Assembly: GCF_964340395.1 (NCBI RefSeq)
Contig: NC_135565.1
Span: forward strand, 10,367,742-10,431,741
DNA from: Glandiceps talaboti
Lineage: Eukaryota; Hemichordata; Enteropneusta; Spengelidae
Direction: 5' to 3'
DNA length: 64,000 nt
Under the pieces are notes generated by a model, which was not told where the DNA came from, made no database searches, and was given only the letters and a program-made list of their open reading frames with translations. Shown here one piece after another: positions 1 through 13,652 of this stretch (its first letter is position 1; each line of letters begins with the position of its first letter). The position numbers were made by a program, and so were the translations under genes.

Positions 1-1691
1 TTCTACTAGCCGTGCTCGCCAATCAAGTTTGCATTTGAAGCTTGTTAGTGTCTTGTTTTGCCAAATCCCCCAACAGGCTTTTCTCTCGTATACAAGTCCT
101 TTCTTTGTCTCGGTGATGATTATCTCGATTGCATCAAGGGAAAAAAAACAGAAAAGAAGGGTGCATCTCCAACTCGGTGTTGTTGAGTCGGTTATGGCGG
201 CGGTCGAGGTGTTTGAACAACCGGTGCTAGCTTCTCGCCTTCGTATACACATACTGAGGTGACTTCTTTCCGCTACATTAGAGCTCACCACGAACAGTGG
301 CCCAACTGTGCATCGTTTCAATTCTTTTGAAGACGCTTGGCGATAAATCGAAAGACTACAAGTTTAGCACTTTATACAAGAGGTATTTTCTTTGAGAAAG
401 AGGCTCATTTTGGGGGGAGATTTACGCCTTCCTCAAACCGCTATTAACAGTAGTAAACCCCTAGCTATTTTGCTCCATTGTCTATCAAGTAGTCGTTTTC
501 TGCACTGGCGATCTAAAGCTTTCGATCCGTACAATAATATTGAATGGGCCAGTCTGTGGCGCCGGCTTGTCGCTCTCTATTGTTCCAAGACTGAATGATG
601 TTGAAAAAAAGTAAAGTCTTAGCGGAGATCAGAATAACAAGTGTTTTTACCATGAAAAGACGTAGGTACGCGGTATCTCCAACGATTTGCAATTACTAAG
701 CAGACCCATGTCCGATTCTAAAGGTGGTAGATAAAAGCCCAAAATGTTGCACGGGGGGTCATGAATTCTATAAGTACCTGTAAATATGGGTATACACACG
801 TTGATCGATACTTGTTATTGAATATGATAAACAGGGGGCCAGTTCAGATAATACGATGGCGAGAAAAGAGCAAATTTTCGCTTTTCTTTAGAGGCACTTT
901 GTCATTTACCTTTTATCTGTTCATTATATTGTAAGTGAGTGGCCACGTTATGTTTAGTGGCTAGAGGTGTTGATGCGATTATTACCGTAGCTGGAGTCAT
1001 CAGTCACCACGAGTGACAGGGTAGGTTGGTGACGTGATAAATCAACGGTAAAAATACAAACGCTGTCGTGTTTTATCCCCTCCTTCCTAATTAAGAGCGT
1101 AGATTACTGATCATTAAATGGTATCTACCATTTGCTGGTGATCATATCATTTGCACTACTGCATTATGATACACAGTTTGCATTCTACTGTACAAATAGT
1201 GTCATTTCTGGTAACATCACACGGTTTATTTGTTTATCTCTTGTAATTTCTGTTAAGTATTGCGGTCTGTTTTACTCGTACTTGCTACTACACACACTTG
1301 AAAACACGAACTTGAGACTGTCAGATGGCTGCTGTGTGCTATCGCTTAAGAGCTCTCTTTAGTTTAATAGTTTTAATATTACAGTTTATTTGTTTTAAAT
1401 TGTATAAGTTTAGTGGTCTTATACTTCTAAATTTCACTACACAGACTTGAAAACACAGACTTACAAAATTGACAAGTGGTTATTTTGTTAAACCCACGCT
1501 TTGAAAGGGCTCTGTACTTTTAATTTGACAAATAGTACACTTTCACTTAATATTTATTTATTTATTTATTTAGGCTATTTATTTATTTCAGTATGTCTAA
1601 GAGCGTGTTTTCTCTTACTAGTTCGTAACTTTCCTGAACATGGAACACTACCCGAGAATATCAGTCTTATTTGTATGAAAATATGTTTTCG

Positions 1692-1902
<211 letters not shown>

Positions 1903-3727
1903 ATTCGTAGCTTCCGACATTATAGTTGGCGTTTTCAAAGCAGTTCCGCGTTAATCACATCAATTAAAAGGTTACGCTTTATAAGGACTTTGTTGCAACA
2001 TAATGGTTACCATGGCCACAATTTAGGGCAAAGATACTAATATCATGCATGTATGTTTATAGTACGTTGTCTGGTTAAAGATGATTACAGAAAGAGGGCG
2101 GACAAAAAAATGTAGAGAAAACACAAAAGACGGATTAGTAAGAAAGCAAGCATAAATCTAATGATGTTATAGAGCTTAGTTGACAGCAAGACTACATCAT
2201 TATAACAGATTTTGACTTTATTAACATCAGTGGAAAATAACAACATCGTTTGTTCGTAGATTTCCGAGTATTAAAAGGAAAATGTTTGGTCTGCAGCTGT
2301 ATATATACACGCTATGGTTGGACAGGCAGTCAATGGCTTCATACGGCACGCACGTAATAAGACTTTCATCTTTACGCCTTATTAGTTCACCAAACGATGT
2401 CTCAAAGTGTGCCATCGTACCAGCAGATAGGAAACAAAGAATATCTGTTCATTGTTTTAAGTGCTCATTCAATGTTGTCTTGGAAGTGATGGCAGACTCG
2501 TCGTCGGACACAATTCTTAGAAGTATTCGCAATCTAGAAATCATCCAATCGAAAGTAAAAATGCGAGAGAGTGTAGTTCTCAACGTGAAATGAAAGAAAT
2601 AGACAGTTTTTGACATATTCATTGATGGGATGAGTGAAGTGAATTAATGGTATATCCCCCCCTCAGTACCAAATTGACACGATGGCTACATAACTATCAG
2701 TTATTACCACCTCAAGTACTGACAATTTCAACTCGTTTTGTTTCAAATTGAATGCGTGTACAAGAGTGATTTGGATTCGTCAAACACTGATATAGCCCGA
2801 CACTCCCATGACACGTAAAGTTACCCACGTCTTCCAAAATTTCCGCTTCTCAAAATCGGTGCGTACGCACAATGGTTTGCCCTTAACATACAGGAAGAAA
2901 TCAAGTTGGGCGAATCACGCCAGGAGTGTCTGCAGTCAGCGGTGCGTGACAGTAATGGATACACGTAACTGTGAAAGCCTCCACTACAACATTGGCAATC
3001 ATCGAATGTAGCTCCTTTGAATGTATCATATCTCCGTGATAGCACAACACGTATGTAGCCCTTACGAGTGATGGTCACCAATAATGTAATGAAAAGACGA
3101 ATTTATTAAAAAACGCCTTTTATTACACAAAGCAAGTTATACGCTGTCTTTTGTGGAGGCATTTCTATGATACAGAAACACACAGATGGAAACCGGCAAG
3201 GCACGCAGATCGTGCAACACAATTTGTTTTGTAATTGAACATGAAAAATACAGAGCATGTACATCACATATTGAAATACACAGCCTATGAAATTCCTACA
3301 CTCTTGTGTTGCCATGGCACACACAAAAAAACCTACCCTTATCACGAACACTGTTTATTTTGCCTTAATTTTCTAATACATTTCTCCGAAATTGCGACTA
3401 GAGAAACATGTAAACAATTAATAAAAAAATAACGAACCAAATTCAAAATTTCTATGGCACTCACCGTGGCGCAGGACTTAATAACGATTTTCAAAAAAAA
3501 AAAAATCAAACCTTGGTGCTATAGTTAAAGGGAGATTGAATTAAATTTTACCAAGTGTACCGGAAATTTTTTGGGTAATATTATGAGCTACAAATTGACT
3601 CGCCTGTTGTGTTTCAACGAGTTTGGTAGCGATCGTACGAGATCTAATGAATACATATTTGAAATATTTGATTTCATCTCTATAGTGGTATGATTGTATC
3701 GGTCTCCTTCTACATCATATGGACACT

Positions 3728-3735
3728 TGACGTCA
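3728..3735. promoter_or_regulatory. CRE palindrome TGACGTCA
   Basis: A perfect 8-bp CREB/ATF consensus in intron 3. Whether it is used is unknown; see the finding on CRE abundance. Confidence 0.35.
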
Positions 3736-3921
3736 CGTTGCGTCGGCTGTTTCTTTTCAGATATTTGAAATATAAGAATATCTATATATATGTATAGTCG
3801 ATGAGAGGTGCTGCACAGTGAAGTTAGCAGTATCTTAGAAGTCTTGGTTAGTTTGTACTCGTTAGTTATAGTTTGTACGAGTAGTTAGTGTTGGTAATGG
3901 TGGTGATGCTGGTTGTCGAAG

Positions 3922-3953
3922 AGTAGTAGTAGTAGTAATAGTAGTAGTAGTAA

Positions 3954-4024
<71 letters not shown>

Positions 4025-4045
4025 ATAGTAGTAGTAGTAGTAGTA
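3922..4045. repeat. (AGT)n trinucleotide tract
   Basis: Mostly AGT units with a few AAT interruptions. The surrounding 3.83-4.19 kb and 4.49-4.59 kb are degenerate versions of the same triplet, suggesting an older, decayed array about 750 bp long. Confidence 0.95.
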
Positions 4046-6936
4046 TAAGCTTGATATAGTCAGTACTCGTAGCTACTAATCATGTTAGTATTTAGTGCTA
4101 TTAGTAGTGGTGATAGTAGCACGGTAGTACTAATAGTATAGTTAGCAGTAGTTAGTACTGGTAGTGGTAATAGTAGTAGTGGCAGTTATTGAATGAAAGC
4201 TATTAAAATATGAATTTCTGTATCATACATCATACAATTATTACGAGAGAATACGAATAGTTTGCCTAGATATTGTTCAAGTTTGTCAGACACGTGTAAA
4301 ATAACCGGGTACGGGCTGGATTAGTTACCAGATAAATCTTGTCTTTTTTTCCCCTATTTCGTCATTTCTCGACAAAGGCAATAAAGGGTGTTTTCTGACA
4401 TTATATCTAAACCTATTTTTTATCAATTAAATTATGTTTCTGAATCTATGAAGTAAAACATTACTTAGTAATCGTTAGCAGGACTTAGTACTACTACTAA
4501 TGGTGGTCGTAGTAGTAATAGTACTAGTAATGGGAGTGGTTTTGGTGGTGGTACTATTAACGGTAGTGGTGATAGTTAGCACCGGTGACGGGGGTGATGG
4601 TACTTTTTTCCACAACAGTAGTGTTAGTTCGCATTTTATCGCGCATATCAATTGAAACAAACACATTTGAATGTAGAGAATGATTTAGTTAGTTTGTCAA
4701 TTTCTTAAACTGATCATAGAACGATATTACCGTACTAATTGAACACAACGATTGGATAATGAAATGTACACAGACTGATTTCTACACAAGTGTGCATGTC
4801 TTCATTGCAACCAAACACCTATAGGAATACAATTAGTAATTAAAGTTGGCTCTATCTCAGTACAGTTCTACTTGTGTCTACGTACTACAGCTTTCAATTT
4901 TGGTAATGCAATCTAATGTATTGTTCGTATACCGCCAATGTCATTACTTAGTGACAGGTCATTTAGTGAGATTGCGATGGCAGATTTAGCACTAGGTTTT
5001 GATGTCCTCGGCTATCTAGTCAAGCCCACTAATTCCAATCTTTATTAATTTGTTGATTGTGATACGAAAGTTCAGTCAGGCGTTGAGATTCACCAATAGC
5101 CTATCATAGAAGCTGACAAGTACGCGTCACTGATTCCCAAGGAAATTCCGATTATTGACGGAGACGAAGTTTAAGCATGGAAGGGAAATAGTGACTTCCG
5201 AGTATTCTGGTCTACTAATTCTCCACTTTACAAAACATATAGTTCTTTCTCAAAATCTGTCTTTGATTTTTACAGTTTGTTACGTATTGTTTACTTGTTT
5301 GTTTGTTTGTTTTGTTTGTTTTTTGTTGTCTGCGTTCTCATCTATTGCAATCAAAACAGTGGTCCTCCCCTGAACCTTATCTCCGGCATTTATAATACAC
5401 CGATTCACACATAGGTATTCCAGACTCGCTGTATATTTGGAGATTGTAATATTAATTAAACACATTTTTTCAGCAGCGATTTTTACATTCTTTACACACT
5501 TCTTAAAAATAAGAATGCCGCGACGACAATTCAGAAAAATGTGATAATTTAAACTTAGTACGTAACATTTGAATTTTGACTAGTGCGTTCCAAGAGCGTC
5601 TGCAAAAAGTTGCAAACTTAAATCACCATGTTTATCAGCCAATCACACAACGCTAAATGTTTTAATTTATTCAAGCACAACGGAAAACATGATGTATATG
5701 AGTTTAGCGTAGTAAAAGCATCACCAAATTAGTCCAATACACTGGTTAACTCGTTTCTATGGCAAGACATCTAACGCATGCCAACGTATCGATTCAGATA
5801 TAAAAAATTACAGACCTTTCGTTTCTGTAACCTATCTCTATTTATATTCGTTAGCAAATATTCCCACGTGTTGACTTTCAATGAACGTATATATATATAC
5901 TTGAGTCTGTCTGTCTGTGTGTATGTTTGTCTGCCTAATCAGAACTACATTTGCCTCTTTGCGTGTCTCTGTTTCCGTGACTTCTGACAATACCTTCTGC
6001 ATGGATCTGTATTACAGTTAATGCCTTTTCATATCACAAGGACGTAAATGTAAAATCATTTTGGAATGTTTTGTGAAGAGTAATAAAACAGATTTCTGAT
6101 GCCATTCTTCTAAGAAGACAAACTAGTTATCAAAGAAAGGGTTGTGAAGAGATTGGGACTAACTTATGGTTTTTCTATCGGCTTGATTGCACCTAACGAG
6201 ATTCATTTTCTAAATAAACTTCAGCGTCAGATTTCGCCCTCAATGAGTAATTTTCTCAATGATAGCTATGTACGCTCAAGTGAACTCAATCAGGCCATAT
6301 TTAATTGGTTTCTTTTGCACGGTAAAGAGCCACAAATTTCACGAATCATTCGCTCTGTTTCAGATTTTTTGACGAACAAAAGTTTCAACCATATGTGAGA
6401 GATGCAATGCAACCGTGCAGTGTGTCCTATTTGCTGTTGAAGCGTGTAGGCAGGTCAAATGTTTCGCAAACTTCACACGGCTGCGAGCACTAGAACCGTG
6501 AGTGCATCATGTACACGACTGTGATGTGTAAATTTTAGGTATACATCAACACATGGAAACAAAATGAACAAAAATCCTGATTTCATTTCTAAAATTATAA
6601 ACCAAAGTTAAGCTTAATTAGCTAATTTTTTCAAATTGAGAAATTCCCCTTCAACTTGGATATGCTGGATAAGAATGTAAGAATGCAATGACAATTAGAG
6701 CTCTTTGTTAATTGTCAATTTTGTAACAAAATCTTCAAAATCTGATATTATTCCGATAAAATACAAACACAATGCAAAAACGGTTACTTCTCGGAAAGGA
6801 AACGCATTGATTTCACTGCAGTGGCGGGGAGAAGGGGGGGGGGGGTGCTTCGAGGCAAATTGCATCATGCCATGTTGGCCAATTTGTCCAAGCGTACACA
6901 CACTTTGTCGATATGCACACAACTCGGAACTTCGAA

Positions 6937-6949
6937 TTTCGCGCCGAAA
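6937..6949. promoter_or_regulatory. E2F-like site TTTCGCGCCGAAA
   Basis: Contains the E2F/DP core TTTCGCGC and is nearly palindromic. It is isolated in intron 3, so function is uncertain. Confidence 0.25.
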
Positions 6950-7629
6950 TAACCAACTCAAGTGGCGTGTAAAAATCAACGTTGCATGATTAGTTCCTCT
7001 AGAGATTGTTGAAATTACCGTCGATTTCTCGAATTCAAAATGTTTGACTTTTAGCAATTTTTTGTTCACCTTAAACCGGATACCCAGAGATTTATAGTTA
7101 CACCACTGAACAGTTCGTTGAATTAGTTCGTTCGGAGGCTTAATGAGTCATTCATTCTAGACAGAACTTGCAAGTAATCACTTGAGTTTGAACTTGAACT
7201 TGGGGACTCAATTGGGATGTGAGAACCAAATATACATGAACCCTTAAATGAATACGACCCAGTTAAGCTATTACTAACATACATACACACTGCGGACAAA
7301 CCACAGCATTTCAAAATTTGTTCAAGGCGTCTGTGACATAAGTTATGCAAGACGCAATGCCGTGAATGCCAGAGGGAGATCACTTTGGCTAAAGATTAGC
7401 CTATGCTACATCCCTACAACGTTTTTTTTTCTTGATATTTGGACACAATTTAGAAAATAAAAAAGAACACTTTGAGGGACTTGCACTTTACTCTTCTGTG
7501 CCATAACTAAACATGTGACAAAATAGGAACCGATCGACACAAAATGGTTTTCTCTACACATTCTCTACAACAATAATGGATACTACACATTTCAGTTTGT
7601 TTGTATATCTATAAAATTGTTGCACTATT

Positions 7630-8110
7630 ATACAATACAAGCCAGTTGACATGAAGCAGGAGGTCGTATGGCGCGACAAAAAAAATTCAGTACAGTAACT
7701 GTTGTTACATTTTATCCTTTAAAGAGTGCCATTCTGACTTATTGTCGCGCTTGACGATAAAATGTAACAATATCAGGTAGATTTTTGTTCAGTCACCTGA
7801 TAAAATGTAGCAAATTTGTTAAAATTTTTGTTGAGTCAGACGATACAATGTAGTAATGTAGCAGTGCTAGTAACATTGTTGCTGGGCCAGACGATAAAAT
7901 GTAGCAATGCTAGTAACATTTTTGTTGAGTTAAGTGATACAATGTAGCAAATTTGTTAAGATTTTTGTTGAGTCAGACGATACAATGTAGTAATGTAGCA
8001 GTGCTAGTAACATTGTTGTTGAGCCAGACGATAAAATGTGCAGTGCTAGTAACATTTTTTGTTGAGCCAGACGATACGATAAAATGTAGCAATGTTAGTA
8101 AGAATTTTTA
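7630..8110. mobile_element. Inverted-repeat element, copy A, right end missing
   Basis: The left end near 7641 reads GCCAGTTGACATGAAGCAGG, matching the terminal repeat GCCAGTTAACCTGAAACAG of copies B-D. Inside are a centre with TTACATTTTATCC and repeated units of GACGATAAAATGTAGCAAT type, including a duplication of about 137 bp (copies starting near 7802 and 7939). No coding capacity is seen. The matching right terminal repeat is absent: recognisable repeat sequence stops about 10-20 bp before the exon 3 donor at 8120. Probably a non-autonomous DNA (MITE or fold-back) element. Confidence 0.7.
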
Positions 8111-8120
8111 GATGTCATAC

Positions 8121-8349
8121 CTGAGTCTTTCCGACAATGTGAACTTTCTGTAGAGTTAGTATTCGTTGGTGTGGTGCCGTTTGTTGTGATGGGAATAGGT
8201 TGCTGTAGTGGTGGTGCCGATGCGTACCAATGTCCCGTCCTGGGCCACGTCTGTCCGTTTAGTAGTCGTAGTTTATCAAACACTGGTTCACCCATACCAC
8301 TATTCTTCTCCGCAGCGAGATTTCGAAGAACTCTGTTGATTGATGAAAC
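8121..8349 (-). CDS. Pax6: Pax6 coding exon 3 (end of paired domain and linker)
   Basis: A 229-nt exon encodes 76 residues plus one base (phase 1). On the coding strand the acceptor is TTTTATACAG followed by GTT TCA TCA. The donor is GACTCAG|GTATGA at 8121/8120. The translation starts VSSINRVLRNLAAEK, completing the paired domain across the conserved IPS|VSSINR junction. It continues with FDKLRLLNGQTWPR, then HWYASAP, then a Gln/Pro/Thr/Asn/Ser-rich low-complexity linker ending CRKDS. Human exon 7, the counterpart, is 166 nt, so this linker is longer. The LNGQTWPR..WYA form resembles lophotrochozoan Pax6 from memory, against LNGQTGSWGTRPGWYPG in vertebrates. A mobile element abuts the donor side (7630-8110), and a GTTGT microsatellite lies 61 bp beyond the acceptor. 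Confidence 0.96.
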
Positions 8350-8410
8350 CTGTATAAAACAAAACAATTAGGCTGCTGTTAAAAAAAACTTGATAAGGTA
8401 AAATGTTCAC

Positions 8411-8486
8411 GTGTGTTGTGTTGTGTTGTGTTGTGTTGTGTTGTGTTGTGTTGTGTTGTGTTGTGTTGTGTTGTGTTGTGTTGTGT
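8411..8486. repeat. (GTTGT)n pentanucleotide tract near exon 3 acceptor
   Basis: About 15 units of GTTGT. On the transcribed (minus) strand it reads as a CA-rich tract, ending about 61 nt before the exon 3 acceptor. The same pentamer recurs at 54286-54469. Confidence 0.95.
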
Positions 8487-10875
8487 ATGACATACGGGAA
8501 GATTTTTCTTAGTTGATGAGTACCCAATCATTGTTTTTTTTTAATGAATGACCTCTTTAATATTTACTACATAATAAACCAATTTCACTTTTTTTTTATA
8601 TTTTATTTTATTTTTATTCACGATTTTATTTCCAAATAGTACAATATCCGTGGCTGATATTTGAGGAAACCACTTTTGCTAATATTGTGATGATATTATC
8701 ATGGCAAGTAATTCACACATTCTCAATTCATTCGCACACAGCTTCAAGTTGACGCCTATAACGCCGTTGGTATCGTTCGTCTGTTCATTCCTCATTCATT
8801 TTTTTTGGCCAGTGTACCACAAGTGACCCAAAAAGCTATAATGTTCAAATTAGTTCATTCATGTTGTGATTTCGTGTCTACTCCGTAACTGTAACTTGAA
8901 CGGTGTCTACCTCTACACCAGTCTGCGGTGTCACATGGATCGATCGAAATGGCAGACTCAAAAGAGGGATGTGTTTGAACGACACGTTTTCCCTTTTTAC
9001 ACATTTTATAAACATCACACACGTAAAGTATCACTTTATACGTAACATTTGGTCGACGACTCTGGATCGGAAAGGTCAAAAGTCAATTATCAGCCTCTCA
9101 ATTCAGCTAAAGGGGGAGACACTCATAAAATTACATATAACTATCTATTTACCATTAGTAATTATCGAGTGAATGCTTGACATGGACACTGTAGCTGCCT
9201 ATACAAACCGTTTTCTTTACATTCATAAGAGGAGCATATATCACCATTAAGCACTTATTATTGTGGGCGCTATTTGCGTTCGTGTTTGATACCATTTTTC
9301 CAAATTTCAATAAACTGAAGTGTCCAAAAAAACATTGCGCGTTGCTAAAAGGCGGTGTTTTTTTGTATACGTAGGGTTGGTTATATTCAGTCGTTGGAAT
9401 GCAAAGGTGGCTTTTTTATTGTGTTCGCTTCGTTCAGACAGTTGTGTGATGTCGGCCACTTGAAAGACAGGTCATTAGTACGAGAGTAAAGTCTACAACT
9501 TTCAAAGCTAATTGTATGTGGTGTTTGCAGAGAGGATTTTGAAAGGGTAAATCTGCCGGTCTCAAATTATCTCTAGCACCATTTACCCTCCATTGTTTCA
9601 ACAAGGCATTAATGGACTGCCTAAACATTGACCCAGTCAAATTTGCGCCGCGTCAATACGTCAGTATTATACTCTTTGTTTTAAGACAAAAATCGATTCG
9701 AAAACCCCTTACGAATAAAGCACACATTTAAAAGAATTGTTATGAAAGGGAAATTTGTCAGAGAATCGATCCTCAAAACCGTTAGCACATCAAGGTGTTG
9801 ATATTTCAATGCTCGATCACATGCGTACTGTGGATGGTTCTTTTTGCGCATTTGGCAGACGACGTCGTACCAAGAAACGAGTCCACGTTCGCGAAAAATA
9901 CTTTTTTTTCGTCTGTTTCTTGTCATTTTCTGGTTGCTATGTGATAATTCTGCAATGACCCACCTTATGATTTGCGACACCGGCAAAATTAGTGCTCCTC
10001 TTCCCACAAATTTCAGACTTTGTCGAAATTTTGACGATTTTGGAGTACACTGGCCGGTTTTATTGAATTCATAATTTGGAGACCACGATTCAGCACGAAA
10101 GGAGGTAACAAGGGTGGATAAGGGGGGATATACCATATCTTGATCCCTTTCTATTTCCTATCGTTCAACAACTTCGTCTTATCAACAAGATATTTTTTAT
10201 TAAATGAATCAATCTGCAGCATTGAGCTTCTTGCCTCGAAATAAGCCTGAAAATCGTCGCTGTGGGGCATCCATCGTGTTTGAAGAATACCGGTATAACG
10301 GAAGGGCTTTTTTTCAGTAATTCCCCTTGATGAAAATGTCAAAATACGCACTACATATTAGGCTGGACTGATGCTAATTCTTCGCATAATTGCCTCCGTC
10401 CATATTCAATCCTCACATTATTTGGAATCAGGAAAGCCCGCCAGAACAAAGGGGAAGTAAATATGGTCGTCTGCGAAAGCTTTGCCCTGACAACTTGACT
10501 TTATTGTCGACGTTGTAACTTTTGGCCTGGACTTACATCTAGTTCAGAATTGTCGTTCCTAGGATGATTATTTCGTAGGATTATTCGGGGTGAATGTTCA
10601 CAAAACAAAATGCCTGTACCCTCTGTAGTTCAGTTAGGATTCATGAAGTCACGAGAGTGGGTCGGCCAGAACCTTAGTAAATGACATTTTCAGTTCTTGA
10701 TCAGGGTATGTCTACAGTATAAAAGTTTGAATAATGACAAAAACGTACCCAGAATTTATCAAGCTTCATTTTCTTAACGAGAAATAAAAAATCCGATGGA
10801 TCAAATTGAACTAAAAATCTCCAAGGATAGGGAATAGTGCAGTATTTTTGTAGTAAAGAGCAAACTTCATTTTCG

Positions 10876-10883
10876 TGACGTCA
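10876..10883. promoter_or_regulatory. CRE palindrome TGACGTCA
   Basis: Perfect CRE inside the 15-mer TCGTGACGTCATAGG, which also occurs at about 59030-59044. Confidence 0.35.
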
Positions 10884-11056
10884 TAGGTGTAGTAGCTGAC
10901 TTATTGTACTAGCAAGTGTATGCAGACGACCAAATATCGAATGTTTACGATTGTAGTTGAGTTGTGGTCAAATTGTGAACCAACAAATTATGACAGTGTA
11001 ACCGACTATGCAACATAGAATGATACCACGTGGAAAGAGTGTAGTCTACTCTGATG

Positions 11057-11064
11057 TGACGTCA
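11057..11064. promoter_or_regulatory. CRE palindrome TGACGTCA
   Basis: Perfect CRE in intron 2, 181 bp from the one at 10876. Confidence 0.35.
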
Positions 11065-12345
11065 CTTCTAAAAAATGTAGTGTCATTGGATGTACCACGA
11101 TTTCACTTGCTTGATTCATTCATTGCTTTTGACATTACACTAGAAAGAGTATAATATACTGTGGTGTTGCACTGCACTTGAGAAAGTGTAGAATGCCTTG
11201 CTAGAGAGCATTACATGTGAAATATTATATAAATATATTTAAAATGTGGCATTAGACTTGGAACAGCGTGGTACACTACTACACGTGGCTGCTACACTCA
11301 GCTACGTGTATGCCCATCATTCAATTTTATCATTTGGGATTTTTTTAGCAGTATTACTTTGTGTATTCATGGCCGTGAAGCAAAATATAACGAATCCTTT
11401 TAGTCACAATAAACTGCACATAAAAGTCAAGTTCGGTTTGGAAAGAAATTGCCCGCAGAATCGAAAGCAAACAGTGGCGAGTAAACATAGAAGGCGCCAT
11501 ATTTGCATCGGTGATTTCGAGCGAAAGTTTAGTTATCGCTGTCTGTCGTGTATCAATATTATCAATGGAACCTCCTATGTAATCTATTGTTGCATGATGG
11601 TAATTAATAGAGACTCATCTATCTATCCGTCTTCCATTCATCAATTCTGAAATTCGAGTTTTGTGGGGCTGCATATAGTACGATTTTGAACGAACAAGTT
11701 AATTTTTTTTTATGTTGCTGTTGGGCGCAGCTAGTAGTCCTTAAATTGGTTTATCACATGATTACTACGTTTCAAAACATGACGTTTTGACGTTTAATAA
11801 AAAAAAATCGTGTTTTTTTTTTCTGAATTTAGTCAGAATTTGAACAAAAATGCCTACCGGTTAAGTGTAGACACTTTTCTTAACATGTAAATGCTCAGTA
11901 TTGGCACCAGAGAAATTATCTCCCAAATTGCTGAAAAAACAACCCACATACAAAAAACAAGCTTTGCCTCAACGAACAGCTTCGCGTCAACGAATTTTAC
12001 AGATTACGACTTTTGATAATGGCGGGAAAAACGTGCCGTCAGATCAGTTGGTCGTACGTACTTACTTCCGTAGTAATAGATCATATACATCGAAACTCTT
12101 GCAGTATGAGACACGAATGTGAAATACTGGGGCAAGTAGAAAGGTCGTGCACTTATTGGAAACAATAGAGTTGACAGGAGAGTTTTAATGAGAACAATGG
12201 AAGTGTGGCATTGAATTAATGGATACACAAATTGTCTGTGGTGATACTGAGACTGGGGAACATGAAACGAAGAGCTCGTATACTAAAAGTGGACAGTCCA
12301 CGGAGAGCATGATCAATTGTTCCGAGTGTTTGTCGAAGTACGTGT

Positions 12346-12353
12346 TGACGTCA
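12346..12353. promoter_or_regulatory. CRE palindrome TGACGTCA
   Basis: Perfect CRE at the edge of the motif-rich stretch of intron 2. Confidence 0.35.
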
Positions 12354-13275
12354 CCGAAGCGTTCTACACATCTCAATATCGCTACTGCAACTGAACTATT
12401 CAGAGAGACCGAATTTAGTGGTTGGACATTAAATTTCCGTCGAAATTAGCACTCATCTGTGAGTTCTTTTGCGAATTTCCAATATCACCGTGATGATATA
12501 AAACCAAACTTGGTCTAGTTTCAAAAGATGTAGTCGTTTATTTTATACTATTTTCTAAATGGTTGTTATTGGTGACTCGGACAAAAAGCGATATCAAAAT
12601 TGTTGGGCATATGGTTTGCCGAAAGTCTCAGCAAAGTTTTGTTTCTAAAGAAATGCCAACGATAAAAGATAATTTGTTTTGCTTCCTGATTAGATTTGCA
12701 CAGAATATACGTATTTGCCCAGGAGAACGACCGTGTTTGGCGCCAAACCGTAGACGCGCCTAGAATATAATTTTGTAGGCGGTCGTCTGCGTAACTTTTA
12801 GCTTTTTTAAGATACACTTTTGGCTCGCACATGAGAAGACAGTTATTTCACAGATATGTTAAAGAATCGTTTTCGACTGACGATAACCTTTTTCGTAAAT
12901 CAACTGCACAACTTGAAATTGCCGCTTATAGTACAAGTGAACCCATTGAATTTACTTTTCTTTTGATTTTTTAAAAAAAAAGTGGGTACTGGTTTAGAGA
13001 TTTATTCTGGTGTGAAAATGTAGGTTAGGCGGGAATTGTTCCGAGTCGACAAAAATACACAAGGGACCCCAGATGGACCGGGATGAAGTGGAGAACCGAC
13101 AGGGGAGTGGATAAACAACAATCAAATATATAGCCCGCCAAATGAGTAGTTGATTTGTACACGCCGAAAAGGAATCAATTGAAATACCGTCAAAGGGGCA
13201 TCATAATTGCTTTATTAATACAGGACCTCTTGTTTGGGAGTCAACTCCCTTTCCCATCCCCCTACGGCTTACCAA

Positions 13276-13463
13276 CAATCTATCACACGAGGCATGTTTA
13301 TTTCTGTTATCGGCAACTCCTTTCCCGCGCAAAACTTGATAATATTTTTGATGCAATTTCTGTGAATTTCAATCTATCACATGACGTGTGTTTATTTCAG
13401 TTATCGGCAACTTCTTTCCCGCGCAAAACTTGATAACATTTTATGCAATTTCGGTAAATTTTT
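13276..13463 (+). repeat. 94-bp tandem duplication carrying E2F-like sites
   Basis: Two copies start at 13276 and 13370, each beginning CAATCTATCACA and containing TTATCGGCAACT and TTTCCCGCGCAAAACTTGAT. Copies differ at scattered bases, so the duplication is not very recent, yet the TTTCCCGCGCAAAA core is identical in both. Confidence 0.9.
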
Positions 13464-13652
13464 AGTAATTTTTGGAGAAACGATTGATTTGATATAGTTG
13501 TGATTCGATCGAGAAAAAATAGTTACTCCGGGTGAGACTTGATGAAGCGAAAGACGGGTCAGACGACCCTTCCTTGCCACGATGCCTTGGCAGTGTAGGT
13601 ATATTTGAAGTCAGGCTACCCCATCTTTTGCATGCCCGATCAATTGTATTCT

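Noticed and set aside
1128-1145. Possible homeodomain fragment (minus strand ending ..SKW) in intron 3
   Set aside because: Reads ITSKW, not NRRAKW, and the flanking residues do not match a homeodomain.
6144-6398. 84-codon open frame, plus strand
   Set aside because: Plausible-looking amino-acid composition but no recognised family and no exon signals that I could support.
9681-10136. 151-codon open frame, minus strand, in Pax6 intron 2
   Set aside because: Longest non-repeat open frame, but no recognisable domain, no splice or promoter context; consistent with chance in a 64-kb window.
11246-11650. 134-codon open frame, plus strand, with a hydrophobic stretch
   Set aside because: One possible membrane segment only; no family resemblance and inside an intron of the opposite strand.
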